DNA of 64,000 nucleotides from Lucinisca nassula (GCA_963580285.1 OY757011.1:158878981-158942980); one strand, 5' to 3'. Positions 50,415 to 61,912 are shown, counted from the first letter of the stretch. The notes: generated by a model from the letters alone, not told the origin. Program-made: numbers and translations.

Positions 50415-51120
50415 TTGAAAAAATTGCCTATTGACTTAACATGGGGAGAATGTTGTCATCACCGTAGCTGCTTCAATTATTTTCAGATTGGCTTTATTCT
50501 TGCAGATAACCAGCACAGCCATGAAATCTCGGTCAAGTTCGATGACTGGCAGAATCGGATCATTCACTTAGGAGTTACCTGCCCTTGTGTGTTTTTGCAT
50601 TAGGGTTAATGGGAATTAGGAAAAAGCTTGTCATCACTCTAGCTCCGTCAATTTTTTTCTGATCGACTTCATTCTTGCAGATAACGAGGACAGGCATGAA
50701 ATCTCGATCAAGTTCGATTTTGGGCTGAATCAGATTATTCACTCAGGAGTTACGTGCCCTTGAGCGTTGAAAAAATTGCCTATTGACTTAACATGGGGAG
50801 AATGTTGTCATCACCGTAGCTGCTTCAATTATTTTCAGATTGGCTTTATTCTTGCAGAAAACCAGCACAGCCATGAAATCTGGGTCAAGTTCTATAACTG
50901 GCAGAATCGGACCATTCACTTAGGAGTTACCTGCCCTTGTGTGTTTTTGCATTAGGGTTAATGGGAATTTCAAAAATGTATATCTTAAAGACTACTTGGC
51001 CAACTTTGATCAAATTTCATGTGTCGCATTATTGGGCAAGTGGAAAGGCTTCATTAGGTTTTCAGGCAGATCTGAGTGGAACTCTGGTTGCCATGGCAAC
51101 ATCTAGCTCCCATAGACTTC
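50415..51120. repeat. 352-bp tandem unit
   Basis: The two similar ~62-codon frames at 50,415 and 50,767 are exactly 352 bp apart and come from tandem repeats (ATTGCCTATTGACTTAACAT shared). They are not genes. Confidence 0.8.
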
Positions 51121-52079
51121 ACATAGGAAAAAGCTTGTCATCACTCTAGCTCCGTCAATTTTTTTCTGATTGACTTCATTCTTGCAGATAACCAGTACAG
51201 GCATAAAATCTCGGTCAAGTTCGATTTTTGGCCGAATCAGATTATTCACTCAAGAGTTACGTCCCCTTGAGCGCCCGAAAAATTGCCTATCGACTTAACA
51301 TGGGGAAAATGTTGTCATCACTGTAGCTGCTTCAATTTTGTTCGGATTGGCTTCATTCTTACAGATAACCAGCACAGCCATGAAATCTCGATCAAGTTCG
51401 ATAATTGGCAGAATTGGATCATACACTTAGGAGTTACCTGCCCTTGTGCATTTTTGCATAAGGGTTAATGTGAATTTTAAAAATGTATATCTTGAAGACT
51501 ACTTGGCCGACTTAGATAAAATTTCATGTGTAGCATTATAGGGCAAGTGGAAAGACTGCATAAGGTTTTCATGACAATGGGCTTTCTTGGCTTATTAGCT
51601 CACCTGAGCCGAAGGCTCATGTGAGGTATTAGTATACCATGAGCCGGCGTCCGTCGTTGTCGTCCGTCGTCGTCCACACTTTCAAAGAAGTATATCTCCG
51701 GAACCAGTGGGCCGATCTTGATCAAATTTCATGTGAAGCATTATCAGGTAGGGGGAAAGGCTGCATACTGTTTTCGGGCAGATCGGATTGGAACTCTGGT
51801 TGCCATGGCAACAAATAGCTCCCATAGACTTAACATAGGAAAAAGTTTGTCATCACTCTAGTTGCATAAGGGTTAATGTGAATTTCAAAGATGTATATCT
51901 TGAAGACTACTTGGCCGACTTTGATCAAATTTCATGTGTAACATTATTGGGCAAGTGGAAAGACTGCATAAGGTTTTCATGCAGATCTGAGTGGAACTCT
52001 GGTTACCATGGCAACATATAGCTCCCATAGACTTAACATAGGAAAAAGCTTGTCATCACTCTAGCTCCGTCAATTTTTT

Positions 52080-53570
52080 TCTGATCGACTTCATTCTTGC
52101 AGATAATAAGGACAGGCATAAAATCTCGGTTAAGTTCGATTTTGGGCAGAATCGGAATATTGACCTCGGAGTTACGTGACCTTGAGCGACAAAAAATTTG
52201 CCAATAGACTTAACATAGGGAAAATGTTGTGACTACGATAGCGACTTGAATTTTTTTCAGATCAGCTTCAAACTTGCAGGTAACGAGGACAGACATAAAA
52301 TCACGGTTATATTCGATTTTGGGCCGAATCGGATTATTTGCCTTGGAGTTACCTGCCCTTGAGCATGAAAAAATACGTTGTGACCACGATAGCAACTTTA
52401 TTTTTATTCAGATCAGCTTCAAACTTGCAGGTAACGAGGACAGCCATAAAATCCCGGTTAAGTTCGATTTTGGGCCGAATCGGAATATTGACCTCGGAGT
52501 TACGTGACCTTGAGCGACAAAAAATTTGCCCATAGACTTAACATAGGGAAAATGTTGTGACTACGATAGCGACTTGAATTTTTTTCCGATCAGCTTCAAA
52601 CTTGCAGGTAACGAGGACAGACATAAAATCTTGGTTAAGTTAGATTTTGAGCCGAATCGGATTATTTGCCTTGGAGTTACCTGCCCTTGAGCATAAAAAA
52701 ATACGTTGTGACCACGATAGCAACTTTATTTTTATTCAGATCAGCTTCAAACTTGCAGGTAACGGCGACAGGCATACAATCTCAGTTAAGTTCGAATCGG
52801 AATATTGACCTCGGAGTTACATGACCTTGAGCGACAAAAAATTTGCCCATAGACTTTACATAGGGAAAATAGTGACTACGATAGCGACTTGAATTTTTTT
52901 CAGATCAGCTACAAACTTTCAGGTAACGAGGACAGACACAGCTTCAAACTTTCAGGTAACGAGGACAGACATAAGATCTCGGTTAAGTTCGATTTTGGGC
53001 CGAATCGGATTATTTGCCTTGGAGTTATCTGACCTTGAGCATAAAAAAATACGTTGTGACCACGATAGCAACTTTATTTTTATTCATATCAGCTTCAAAC
53101 TTGCAGGTAATGAGGACAGGCATAAAATCTCGGTTAAGTTCAATTTTGGGCCGAATCGGAATATTGACCTCGGAGTTACGTGACCTTGAGCGACAAAAAA
53201 TTTGCCCATAGACTTAATTAGGGAAAATGTTGCGACTACGATAGCGACTTGAATTTTTTTCAGATCAGCTTCAAACTTGCAGGTAACGAGGACAGACATA
53301 AAATCTCGGTTAAGTTCGATTTTGGGCCGAATCGGAATATTTGCCTTGGAGTTACCTGCCCTTGAGCATAAAAAAATACTTTGTGACCACGATAGCAACT
53401 TTATTTTTTTTTCATATCAGCTTCAAACTTGCAGGTAACGAGGACAGGCATAAAATCTCGGTAAAGTTCGATTTTGGGCCGAATCGGAATATTGACCTCG
53501 GAGTTACGTGACCTTGAGAGACAAAAAAATTTGCCCATAGACTTAACGTAGGGAAAATGTTGTTGAATTT
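52080..53570. repeat. Tandem array with GACCACGATAGCAAC / GTAACGAGGACAG units
   Basis: Alternating units of about 155 bp share CAGCTTCAAACTTGCAGGTA, TAAGTTCGATTTTGGGCCGA and ATTGACCTCGGAGTTACGTG; two adjoining units form a ~310-bp higher-order period. The 61-104-codon frames are artefacts. Confidence 0.85.
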
Positions 53571-54180
53571 TTAGCTCACCTGAGCCAAAGGCTCCAGTGA
53601 GCTGATAGTATACTAAGGCTCCGGAGTCCGTCGTCTGTCGTCCGTCCATCCGTCGTCCACACTTTCAATGAAGCATATCTCAGAAGGCAGTCGGCCAATC
53701 TTGTTTAAATTTTATGTGTAGCACCATTGGGCAAGGGGAAAGGCTGCATTAGGTTTTGGAGCTAGTCTGGTTCATTTGTTCCTTCATTCTTCTTTCTCTC
53801 CATATAGAGATAATAGACCAATGTTAAATTTTTAATCAAAGATTTCTCAGGAACTATAAAAGCTAGAAGCATCAAATTTGGTATTCAATAGAATAATGAT
53901 GACTTATTTTGTGTAAGAGACATTGGGCTTTCTCAGCTTATTTGTTCATCTGTTCTTTCATTCTTCTTTCTCTCCATTTTGACCAATGTTAAATTTTCGT
54001 CAAAGATTTCTCAGGAACTATAGAAGCTAGAAGTCTCAAACTTAGAATGCAATGCAATAATGATGACTTATATCCTGTAAGGGTCAATGGGCTGGATTCT
54101 ATTAGCAGATTTAGTAGTCAAGTCTGTGAATTTTTAAAACTTAAGTTCCTCAGGTGAGCGGTTTAGGCTCATTGAGCCTC

Positions 54181-54990
54181 TTGTTGCATCTTCTCTTCTG
54201 TTGGAGCACACTTTGCCATGTCGTCAGCAAAGAGGAACTCATCTAGCATCTCTGTCTGCACCTTAGATTTGGCTTGCAACCTTCTTATGATTAAAAGTTT
54301 CCCATCAAAGCGATACATTATTAGGTATACCATTGTAATTAATAGGTATACCATTGTGACTCTCCTGGAAAGCATCTGTGAGCATGAAAAAGCAATGGGG
54401 CTAGTACACAGCCATGCTTGACTCCATTTGTCACAGGGAATGGATCAGAAAACTCACCATCATTTTGGACCCGTGCAAACATACCATTGTGGAACTGCCT
54501 CATCATTGTTATGAACTTGGTTGGAAAGCCAAACCTCGCCATAATTTTCGAAAGACCCTCACGACTGACTGTGTCAAATCTTTTGGTGAGATCAACAAAG
54601 GTCATGTAGCGGTCCATCTTCTGCTCCTGGCATTTCTCTTGAAGCTGCCTTGCTTTGAGTTGTTCCTCTGTCTTTTCTGAACCCACAATGGTAGAAGCCC
54701 TGACCATTCAAGGTGTTCATTCATAAGGTTAAGTAGAACTCTTGCGAGGACCTTCCAAGTAATTGACAATAAAGAGATGCCATGATGATTGCCACACAAC
54801 TGAGGATTCCCTGCTGGATTTTTGAAGCATTCTTGAATTCTTAGCTTCTTTTCTCCACATAAAGTGAAATAACATTTTCTCTGCAACTGGAGTACTTCTT
54901 GCTTTGTATATCTAAGCAGGCATTGATTGCATGCTATCCTGATGACAGAGACTTTATTTCTTTCAATGTTCCCAATAAGATTGGAATTCA
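54181..54990 (-). pseudogene. LINE, N-terminal RT half
   Basis: Minus-strand fragments in order from high to low coordinate: ISLLSITWKVLARVLLN, then MTFVDLTKRFDTVSREGL, GVKHGCVLAPLLF and EFLFADDMAKCAPTEEK (the FADD catalytic box). Together with 49,263-50,020 they make one reverse transcriptase. Frame changes are needed between pieces. Confidence 0.82.
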
Positions 54991-55486
54991 TCCATTTTGT
55001 TTGGATATAACATGGTTGTTGAACTTACATTGTTCCAGGTATGGACCTCAACAACGGTGAGTGTTATTAAGAAGTGGTGTAGTTTGTGTTTGTTAATGAC
55101 AGCCTATCTGTATCATAGGCTCTGGCTACACTCTTTGATCAGGTACATACAATAAAGCATTTAACCTGTTCAATTTATTTGTCAAAGAATGAAATCAATT
55201 TCCCCATATATGTGAGAAAGTGTGTTCTGCTGATTTAAAGTAAATATCCTTTCATTGACAACCTGACAGTTCCGGATTAGACAGAAGATTAAAACATAAT
55301 CCACAAAGATTTATTTAGATATAAGAAAAAGATAAGATCCAATTTAGTTTCAAATAAATTGGAAATCTAGTTCTATCCAGACTGGCCTGTATCAATATGT
55401 GACAACTGTTACGTAAACAATGCATGTGCAGCAAACATGGTCAATAAAAATCTTTTTTAGGTTGGCATGCTTGGTATAGAGCTACC
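54991..55486. other. Non-coding sequence, nothing recognised
   Basis: No feature supported; may include the decayed 5' part of the LINE. Confidence 0.3.
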
Positions 55487-55600
55487 TTAAGGATCCTAAG
55501 TATTAGGACAGACAGGCCTAAGTAAACAGTGCAGACCTAAATCAGACTGTTCCTAGCCTGAAGGAACAGTCTGATCAGGGTCTCTTCTGTTTACCATTCC
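55487..55600. repeat. Foldback remnant, GGACAGAC type
   Basis: GCAGACCTAAATCAGACTGT and its inverted counterpart ACAGTCTGATCAGGGTCTC with a CCTAGCCTGAAGG loop. Similar sequence near 8,110-8,180 and 13,700-13,790. Confidence 0.55.
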
Positions 55601-55673
55601 ATCTGCACTAATGTTTATGATAGACGTGTCTAAGCGTGTAATTAATGATTTCTAGAAGATTTGAGGATGTGGA

Positions 55674-55870
55674 GCGCTTTGGTGCAGTGGTAGCGCATCG
55701 GATTAGTGATCAAGAGGTTGCGGGTTCGAGCCTCACGCTGACCAAAGTGTTGTGCCCTTGAGCAAGACACTTCATCCACATTGCTTAAAAAAAAAAAAAA
55801 AAAGAAAACAGAAAGTACTGGTTACCACCCAGGAAATCCTGCTCGTAATGCTCAGATGTGAGCGAGTAGC
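55674..55870 (+). mobile_element. tRNA-derived SINE, family D
   Basis: Head GCGCTTTGGTGCAGTGGTAG (A box) and GTTGCGGGTTCGAGCCTC (B box), followed by GTGCCCTTGAGCAAGACACT, a module known from other invertebrate and vertebrate SINEs, and an A-rich tail at 55,787-55,803. Confidence 0.85.
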
Positions 55871-56127
55871 AGTAATAGGAGAAAAAAAGAAAAAAGAAAT
55901 GTTTTGAAAGAATTTGTTAAAATTTTAGGGAATTACAGCAATTACGACTGATGGAAAAACAATTATTGTGCATGATTGTATGATACTGCATATGTCTCAC
56001 CAGGCAAGACTCAGATCATCAAGAGAGCCTAGCTCATTCAGTTTAGTTCATTCCCATATCCAAGGGTCACAGGGTGACTGAGGCTAACATAACTTTCTTT
56101 CTCCATCCATCCAGCAAGTTTGGCTAT
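55871..56127. other. Non-coding sequence, nothing recognised
   Basis: No feature supported. Confidence 0.3.
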
Positions 56128-56151
56128 TTAACCCTTGTCTTGCTGAGACCA

Positions 56152-56236
56152 GATACACATTTCATCTCCCACATAACTCCTTAATGGGGCCACACAGAGA
56201 GATGACGCAGCAGCTCAGCCTCCAGGAACTCATCAG
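56152..56236. repeat. Left inverted terminal repeat of DIRS element
   Basis: GAGAGATGACGCAGCAGCTC and following bases are repeated, inverted, at about 61,776-61,835. The right copy has an extra outer ~55 bp that the left copy lacks. Confidence 0.8.
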
Positions 56237-57332
56237 AACGAAGCTATCAGCAACCAAACTCGGAAGTCTCAGAGCAAAAAAGTTTTAGAAAAGGTTTTAT
56301 TTAATGACCGACTCATAATTTTAAAAGGACAACACTCGTAAAATCTTGATTATATTCAGTTAAATTTTGATAGAGGATCAAGGATCGGTAAGTTATCGTA
56401 ATTATTCCGTAGTCCTCTAATTTCTTTCTCCACTTCTGGAAACTTTCTAGCATCGTACGAACCCGCCATTTACATTTGTGGAATTAAATAATAAAATCTG
56501 TTTCGATGTTTATCCGTTGGAGGCCGAGATCTGAAAGATCGAATGCTGTGACTGAATGTCGATGAAACAGCCTGGGCCTACTATCAATCATAAAGATACA
56601 TCGAAATTACCCTTCTCCTAACTGGTTAAAGTTATTTCGCCATGTGATCGCCATTATCTTTGTTTACAAATGGGAACTTCTTTCAGAAGTTATGGGCAAC
56701 TTTCGCGACAACGCGATTCGGCCCTTTATACGTCACGTAATTAAAAGATGTTTTGGATCTTTTTTGGTTCAGAAACGATATACATCATCGTTTTTCTGCG
56801 TGAATCGCAACATAATTATTATGGCTCATGGCATGCAGTGCGCGAGGCACCCGACATTATGTGCGCATTAATCTGCACAGCCTATATTTGGCAGGCATAA
56901 AATAGTCCTGGAAATAATTTATTACGCATATTATTGCGCCATAAGTACCGTGAATCGGTCGTAGTAAATAGTTCCCCTGAGAATACACATTTCTTAGCTG
57001 TGTGAATTTTATATTGAGTTAGTTCTTTGTTGTATCGTACGTCATATCGTACGCTTTTGTAACGGATGTTTCACGAGGCAACAGCGTTTCTTACGCGTTC
57101 CATACGGGTTGGCTGAAAGCCAGGGTAGCCATGCGCTATCTATCCCATTCATTAACCTAACATATATTCCTACGCTCGGTGATTTGACAATAACAAATTA
57201 GTCCACTCTTATTTTTGTCATTTATGACGTAAATGGACTTTGTCACAACAGTTTGCCTAGTTACAAATAATTCCAAAATTTTGGGAGGTTTTGAGGCACT
57301 AAGTTCTCTCCATTCGGTTTTCAGATCCGCAC

Positions 57333-58508
57333 ATGGAGTTGGCTGAAGGCCAGAGAGGCGACAACGCCGAGACAGAAGCGCAACAACATGCGCATGCGCA
57401 AGGTAGCAGAGGCGCTGAAGGGAACCAAAACAAAAGCCCTGGTCTCAGCATTGAAAAAGTTCTGTCAGACCTCTCAGCTAAAATGAACGTTTTCAGCAAG
57501 GCCACAAAGGACATTAAAACTCTGGCACAAGCAGTGTCTACACTTCGAGAGGATGTGAAATCCCTTAAAAGGAAGTCTCAAGGGGAGGAAGAGGACCAAC
57601 CAGCACCTAAAAAGACGTGTTCTGGCTCAAAGAATGATTCATACCTTCACAGTATGTCATCACCACCAAACCCGGATGCCTCACCACAACCAAGTTCGGA
57701 ATCAGAAGATTCTGAGGATGAGTTACTAGACTCCTTCATGGACTCCTCAAATACTGAACTGTCACCACCTGATGATTTAGAAGAACTCGAAGAATTTTTT
57801 CAGATTGAGGATGGAACCGGGGAGGAGGTGAGCGAACAGATGGCCAGAATCAGTGAAAAGGCTCTAAGAGGGACCAGAAGTAAAAAAGAGGATGAAAAAT
57901 TGCAGGCACTGAAAGAAAAACATCTACGGCCAAAGAATATTAAAAATCTACAGATTCCGAAAGTGGATGAAGGGCTCTGGCGTCAGATGAAACGGGAAGT
58001 AAAGACTGTGGACTACCTTCAACAAAAGGCCATAGCAAATTATGGGCAGGCTTTGATCCCAACTATCAAGGCCTTGGAATGCCTTCAAGGAAATAAACAG
58101 CCAAAGCAAGCATCTGAGCATATAATGGATACCTTTAAGATCCTGACTTTGAATATTAAACTGACAAACGCAAACAGGACAGAGCGAATAAAAAAGGAGC
58201 TGCAACCCACATACAGGGTTTTGTGCCAAAATGAGGCATCAGCCACTCATCTCCTTGGCGACAACTTCCAAGAAGCCGTGAAAAAACTAGAGGGAACCAA
58301 AGGAAATCTTACCTTGATGCCACAGCATTTTTTAGGGAAGAAGAGGGGCGACAAATACAGACAGTCGTCCCACAGGAACAATCAGTACTACGGACAGGGA
58401 TACAAGCCAGGGCACAAGAAATTCAACAACAACAACCCCAACTACAATCAACATCACAAAAACCAAGGCCAATACAGAAAGAGAAATCAACAGGGAAACA
58501 AAAAATAA
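57333..58508 (+). CDS. DIRS Gag-like protein
   Basis: 391 residues. N-terminal acidic/glutamine part, then a coiled-coil-like stretch (about 45-90, LSIEKVLSDLSAKMNVFS). An acidic low-complexity region with PPNPDASPQPSSESEDSEDE follows. A helical domain (about 200-330) is next, then a basic Q/N/Y-rich tail (YRQSSHRNNQYYGQGY) that would bind RNA. Order and character match the first ORF of DIRS elements, which packs the RNA into particles. It is 78 bp upstream of the RT ORF. Intact, so potentially functional. Confidence 0.8.
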   Translation: MELAEGQRGDNAETEAQQHAHAQGSRGAEGNQNKSPGLSIEKVLSDLSAKMNVFSKATKDIKTLAQAVSTLREDVKSLKRKSQGEEEDQPAPKKTCSGSKNDSYLHSMSSPPNPDASPQPSSESEDSEDELLDSFMDSSNTELSPPDDLEELEEFFQIEDGTGEEVSEQMARISEKALRGTRSKKEDEKLQALKEKHLRPKNIKNLQIPKVDEGLWRQMKREVKTVDYLQQKAIANYGQALIPTIKALECLQGNKQPKQASEHIMDTFKILTLNIKLTNANRTERIKKELQPTYRVLCQNEASATHLLGDNFQEAVKKLEGTKGNLTLMPQHFLGKKRGDKYRQSSHRNNQYYGQGYKPGHKKFNNNNPNYNQHHKNQGQYRKRNQQGNKK

Positions 58509-58585
58509 ATCAAGTAGGTACCAGTTACTGCGTTTCTCCTGAAATATCCCAAAAACAATCAGACTTAGTATCAACCGCTGACAAC

Positions 58586-60664
58586 TTGAAAGTCTTCCAG
58601 TCCCTGAACCTCATGAACACTCTTGAAAATTTCCAAGCAGGGAAAACTAAACTTTTTAAACAGAATTGGTTCGAATTGACTCGTGATAAATGGATCAGGG
58701 ACACAATTTCAGGTTATAGGGTTGAAATTGAGGATATACCAAAACAAACAGGTATTCCCAAAACTATTAAATTCTCAGATGAGGAACAAATCCAAATAGA
58801 TAAGGAAATCAACAGATTTTTAAAATGCAAGATTATTGAAGAGGTAACAGTAACAGATAACAATGAGTATATCTCCAATATCTTCTTTCGGCCAAAAAAG
58901 GATGGGAAAGTGAGAATAATTTTGAATCTTAAAAAATTTAATGAAAACTTTTTGGAGAAAATTCATTTCAAGATGGAATCCTTACAATCGGCCATTGATG
59001 CAATGAGGATAAACTGTTTTTTCGGGTCGGTTGATCTGTCCGAAGCATTTTATTCAATCCCCATCATAGAAGCAAACAGGAAATATTTCAGATTTTGGCA
59101 TAGAAATAGAAAATTTCAATTCACTGCATTAATCATGGGACTCACTCACTCACCCCGTGTTTTTACTAAAATCTTAAAAATTGTCTTTGCCACATTAAGA
59201 GCTAAAGGACATATAAGTTCCGCATATATCGATGATTCCTGCCTTCAAGGATCAACGTACGGAATGTGCATGCAGAATATCAAAGACACAGTGATGCTTA
59301 TGGACTCCCTTGGATTTACGGTTCACCCAAAGAAATCTGTATTAGTTCCCACACAGCAGATTGTTTTTCTAGGATTCTTGCTGTGCTCTGTTACAATGAC
59401 AGTACGGCTTACACCTGAACGGTGTCAAGATGTGATTGACTTGTGCAAAAGTATTCTTGCACAGAAAAGAATTGAAATTAGATTGTTTTCAAAATTAATT
59501 GGTAAACTCGTGGCAACCAAACAGGGTGTCGAATACGCACCTCTTTTCTATAAACCTCTTGAGAAAGTCAAAGACATAGAACTGAAAAGGCATCGTGGGA
59601 ACTATAACAGTTTTATGACCATTCCTTCTGACATTTACCCTGTGATTGAGTGGTGGATCCAAAATATTAACTTAAGCTACAAGGTGATCTCACATGGTAC
59701 ACCTAAACTCGTGTTATATTCAGATGCTTCGAAAACAGGGTGGGGCGCATTCAATGAGACTAGGAATATTAGGACAGGGGGCCTTTGGTCAGCAAGTGAA
59801 CAAAACATGCATATTAACATTCTTGAGCTGAAAGCTTGCCAGATATGCTTAGAAACTTTTTGCAAAGATGTCACTCAGATCCATGTCAGAATTTTCATGG
59901 ACAATACAACTAGCTGCTCTTACATAAACAAGTTTGGGGGAAAAAAGTCTGAATTAAATGCCCTAGCACGTGATATCTGGTTTTGGTGCTTAGGGAAAAA
60001 GATACATATAAGTGCAGCCCACGTACCTGGAGTGGAAAACTGTGAGGCAGACGAGGAATCAAGATCAATAAACGATGACACTGAATGGTCTCTTGATTCC
60101 GATATATTCAACAAAATACACAGCATTCACCCAGAAATATCAGTAGACCTTTTTGCTTCAAGGTTAAATTACAAACTTAAAAAGTATGTGTCACGCAGAC
60201 CAGATCCTACCGCCTTGGCAATAGATGCGTTTTCACTCACATGGGTTAATGACTGTTTCTTCATTTTTGCACCTTTCAGCATCATATCGAAGATCTTACA
60301 GAAGGTGGAAGAAGACGAGACGATGGCAGTTCTCATTGCCCCGATATGGCCAACGCAAAGTTGGTGGCCGTGCCTATTACGCCTGATTTGCGGACAGTGT
60401 TTTCGTCTCCCAAGCCCACAGAAAATCTTGAGTCTACCTCACAAGCCAGACAAAAAACATCCACTGAAAAAGATGAGCCTAGGGTGTTTTCCTATATCAG
60501 GAAAGCACTCAAAAGGAAAGGAGTGCCGAGGAAAGCACGTGATCTCATCCTCAAGTCTTGGCGCTTGTCAACGAAAAGACAGTATAACACATACATTAGC
60601 AAGTGGTTTTCATTCTGTGGACAAACAATTAGTCCCCTTCGACCCGACATTAATCATGTATTAA
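58586..60664 (+). CDS. DIRS reverse transcriptase / RNase H
   Basis: 692 residues. RT catalytic aspartates: D150 (GSVDLSEAFYS) and D216-D217 (AYIDDS). The LTHSPRVFTKIL box lies between. RNase H residues are D380 (YSDAS), E414 (LELKA), D439 (FMDNT) and D489 (CEADEES). After it comes the segment ISVDLFASRLNYKLKKYVSR with AFSLTW, typical of DIRS-group polyproteins downstream of RNase H. The last 319 bp overlap the recombinase ORF in another frame. No stops or frameshifts. Copies the element RNA into DNA. Confidence 0.93.
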   Translation: MKVFQSLNLMNTLENFQAGKTKLFKQNWFELTRDKWIRDTISGYRVEIEDIPKQTGIPKTIKFSDEEQIQIDKEINRFLKCKIIEEVTVTDNNEYISNIFFRPKKDGKVRIILNLKKFNENFLEKIHFKMESLQSAIDAMRINCFFGSVDLSEAFYSIPIIEANRKYFRFWHRNRKFQFTALIMGLTHSPRVFTKILKIVFATLRAKGHISSAYIDDSCLQGSTYGMCMQNIKDTVMLMDSLGFTVHPKKSVLVPTQQIVFLGFLLCSVTMTVRLTPERCQDVIDLCKSILAQKRIEIRLFSKLIGKLVATKQGVEYAPLFYKPLEKVKDIELKRHRGNYNSFMTIPSDIYPVIEWWIQNINLSYKVISHGTPKLVLYSDASKTGWGAFNETRNIRTGGLWSASEQNMHINILELKACQICLETFCKDVTQIHVRIFMDNTTSCSYINKFGGKKSELNALARDIWFWCLGKKIHISAAHVPGVENCEADEESRSINDDTEWSLDSDIFNKIHSIHPEISVDLFASRLNYKLKKYVSRRPDPTALAIDAFSLTWVNDCFFIFAPFSIISKILQKVEEDETMAVLIAPIWPTQSWWPCLLRLICGQCFRLPSPQKILSLPHKPDKKHPLKKMSLGCFPISGKHSKGKECRGKHVISSSSLGACQRKDSITHTLASGFHSVDKQLVPFDPTLIMY

Positions 60665-61443
60665 AATTCTTATCTGAACTGTATACCCAAGGCTTACAGT
60701 ATAGGTCCCTGGGCACTGCACGCTCGGCGATTAGCACATTTCTCAAAATTTGCAGTAATATAGATATCCACAAATATGAAGAAATCACTAGATTTATGAA
60801 AGGTGTTTTTCTTGAGCGTCCAGCCTTGCCTAGGTACACTACTACATGGTCAGTGAATACTGTCCTTAAATATTTAGAAAGTTCAACAGAGAACACTTTA
60901 CTCCATTTGTCTTGTAAACTTTGTATGTTATTTCTTTTACTGTCAGCTCAAAGATGTCAAACTCTTCACTTAGTTCAGTTGTCAGACATTAAGTTCACTG
61001 AGGATGAGGTCTTCATTGCACCTCTTCACATATTGAAACATTCAAAACCTGGCAAACATTTAGACATCATTAAATTCAAAGCTTACCCACAAAACGTGAA
61101 TTTGTGCATAGTGACAATCATAAAGAAATACATACAGAGAACAAAAGACCTTAGAAATACTGAGACACTACTAATCAGCACAATAAAACCGCATAAATCT
61201 GTCTCAAAGAGCACTATCTCAAGATGGATAAAATTGGTAATGAAAAAGGCGGGCATTGACACAACATTCAAACCACATAGCACAAGAGCTGCGGCAACTT
61301 CTAAGGCATATTTACACGGAATCCCGCTTGAAACTATAATTAAAAGTGCAGGCTGGTCTAATACCTCAGTTTTTGAAAAATTTTACAACAAGCCTATTGA
61401 TGGTTCTCAAAAAACCTTTCAAGAGGTGATTCTTGATGAGTAA
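60346..61443 (+). CDS. DIRS tyrosine recombinase
   Basis: 365 residues. Integrates the DNA circle without a target duplication. Catalytic set: R203 (SAQRCQTL), H311 and R314 (KPHSTRAAA), W337 (SAGWSN, in the H/W position) and Y347 (EKFYNKP). The N-terminal SAM-like core-binding region includes LKSWRLSTKRQYNTYISKWF. Intact. It overlaps the RT ORF by 319 bp, which is common in this group. The downstream region holds the complementary region, not further genes. Confidence 0.93.
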   Translation: MANAKLVAVPITPDLRTVFSSPKPTENLESTSQARQKTSTEKDEPRVFSYIRKALKRKGVPRKARDLILKSWRLSTKRQYNTYISKWFSFCGQTISPLRPDINHVLKFLSELYTQGLQYRSLGTARSAISTFLKICSNIDIHKYEEITRFMKGVFLERPALPRYTTTWSVNTVLKYLESSTENTLLHLSCKLCMLFLLLSAQRCQTLHLVQLSDIKFTEDEVFIAPLHILKHSKPGKHLDIIKFKAYPQNVNLCIVTIIKKYIQRTKDLRNTETLLISTIKPHKSVSKSTISRWIKLVMKKAGIDTTFKPHSTRAAATSKAYLHGIPLETIIKSAGWSNTSVFEKFYNKPIDGSQKTFQEVILDE

Positions 61444-61555
61444 TGACCTGTATAAGTAGGTGACATGAGATAATGTTAATAATAATGTACATATTGCAGG
61501 ATAATGCGTCTTTTGTCATCCTTTTCTGAAGAATCATCTCTAAAATCTCTGTGAG

Positions 61556-61676
61556 GCCCCATTAAGGAGTTATGTGGGAGATGAAATTGGAAAATTAAAC
61601 GAGACTTACCTTCGAAGAAGGGAAGGTGAAGATTAGTTGAAATTTCATCGACCACAAACTCCTTAAGGGGTCACAC
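61556..61676. repeat. Internal complementary region of DIRS element
   Basis: GGCCCCATTAAGGAGTTATG...GATGAAAT is the complement of the extreme left edge. It is followed directly by TGGAAAATTAAACGAGACTT...GGTCACAC, the complement of the extreme right edge (61,821-61,912). Such a junction is the template used to complete DIRS ends. Confidence 0.88.
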
Positions 61677-61775
61677 ACCCTCCCACCCATTCCCATTTAT
61701 TTTATGATTCTTCATAAAGGTCAAGATCTTGGTTTTCTGTATATCATGAAACGCAACATCTTGACCATAACTCTG

Positions 61776-61912
61776 AAGACTGATGAGTTCCTGGAGGCTG
61801 AGCTGCTGCGTCATCTCTCTGTGTGACCCCTTAAGGAGTTTGTGGTCGATGAAATTTCAACTAAACTTCACCTTCCCTTCTTCGAAGGTAAGTCTCGTTT
61901 AATTTTCCAATT
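61776..61912. repeat. Right inverted terminal repeat of DIRS element
   Basis: Complement of the left repeat in its inner half; its outer half carries CTTCCCTTCTTCGAAGGTAA. The join to flanking MITE sequence is at AATTATTTTCCAAAC. Confidence 0.8.

Larger units (their letters stand above)
50021..54180. mobile_element. AGCTCACCTGAG repeat element splitting a LINE
   Basis: About 4.2 kb between the two halves of one LINE. It starts AGCTCACCTGAGCCGAAGGC and ends with CTCAGGTGAGCGGTTTAGG and a second GGCTCATTGAGCC palindrome. The start motif recurs at 51,597 and 53,573, each followed by CCGTCGTCCGTC-like strings, so three related copies are joined in tandem. No transposase. Repeats of this type are abundant in bivalves. 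Confidence 0.75.
56152..61912 (+). mobile_element. DIRS-type tyrosine-recombinase retrotransposon, apparently intact
   Basis: About 5.76 kb with three overlapping or adjacent ORFs (gag, RT/RNase H, tyrosine recombinase). Terminal repeats are inverted: left CATTTCATCTCCCACATAAC...CAGGAACTCATCAG (56,152-56,236), right complement CTGATGAGTTCCTGGAGGCT...to 61,912. An internal complementary region at 61,556-61,676 joins the complement of the left edge to that of the right edge, exactly as in DIRS elements. No integrase of the retroviral type is present. Confidence 0.9.

Noticed and set aside
50415..51468. Repeated ~62-codon frames with similar proteins
   Set aside because: They follow a 352-bp tandem repeat; no start context or family.
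55674..55750. Functional tRNA gene
   Set aside because: Same reason: a SINE head followed by the AGCAAGACACTT module and an A-rich tail.
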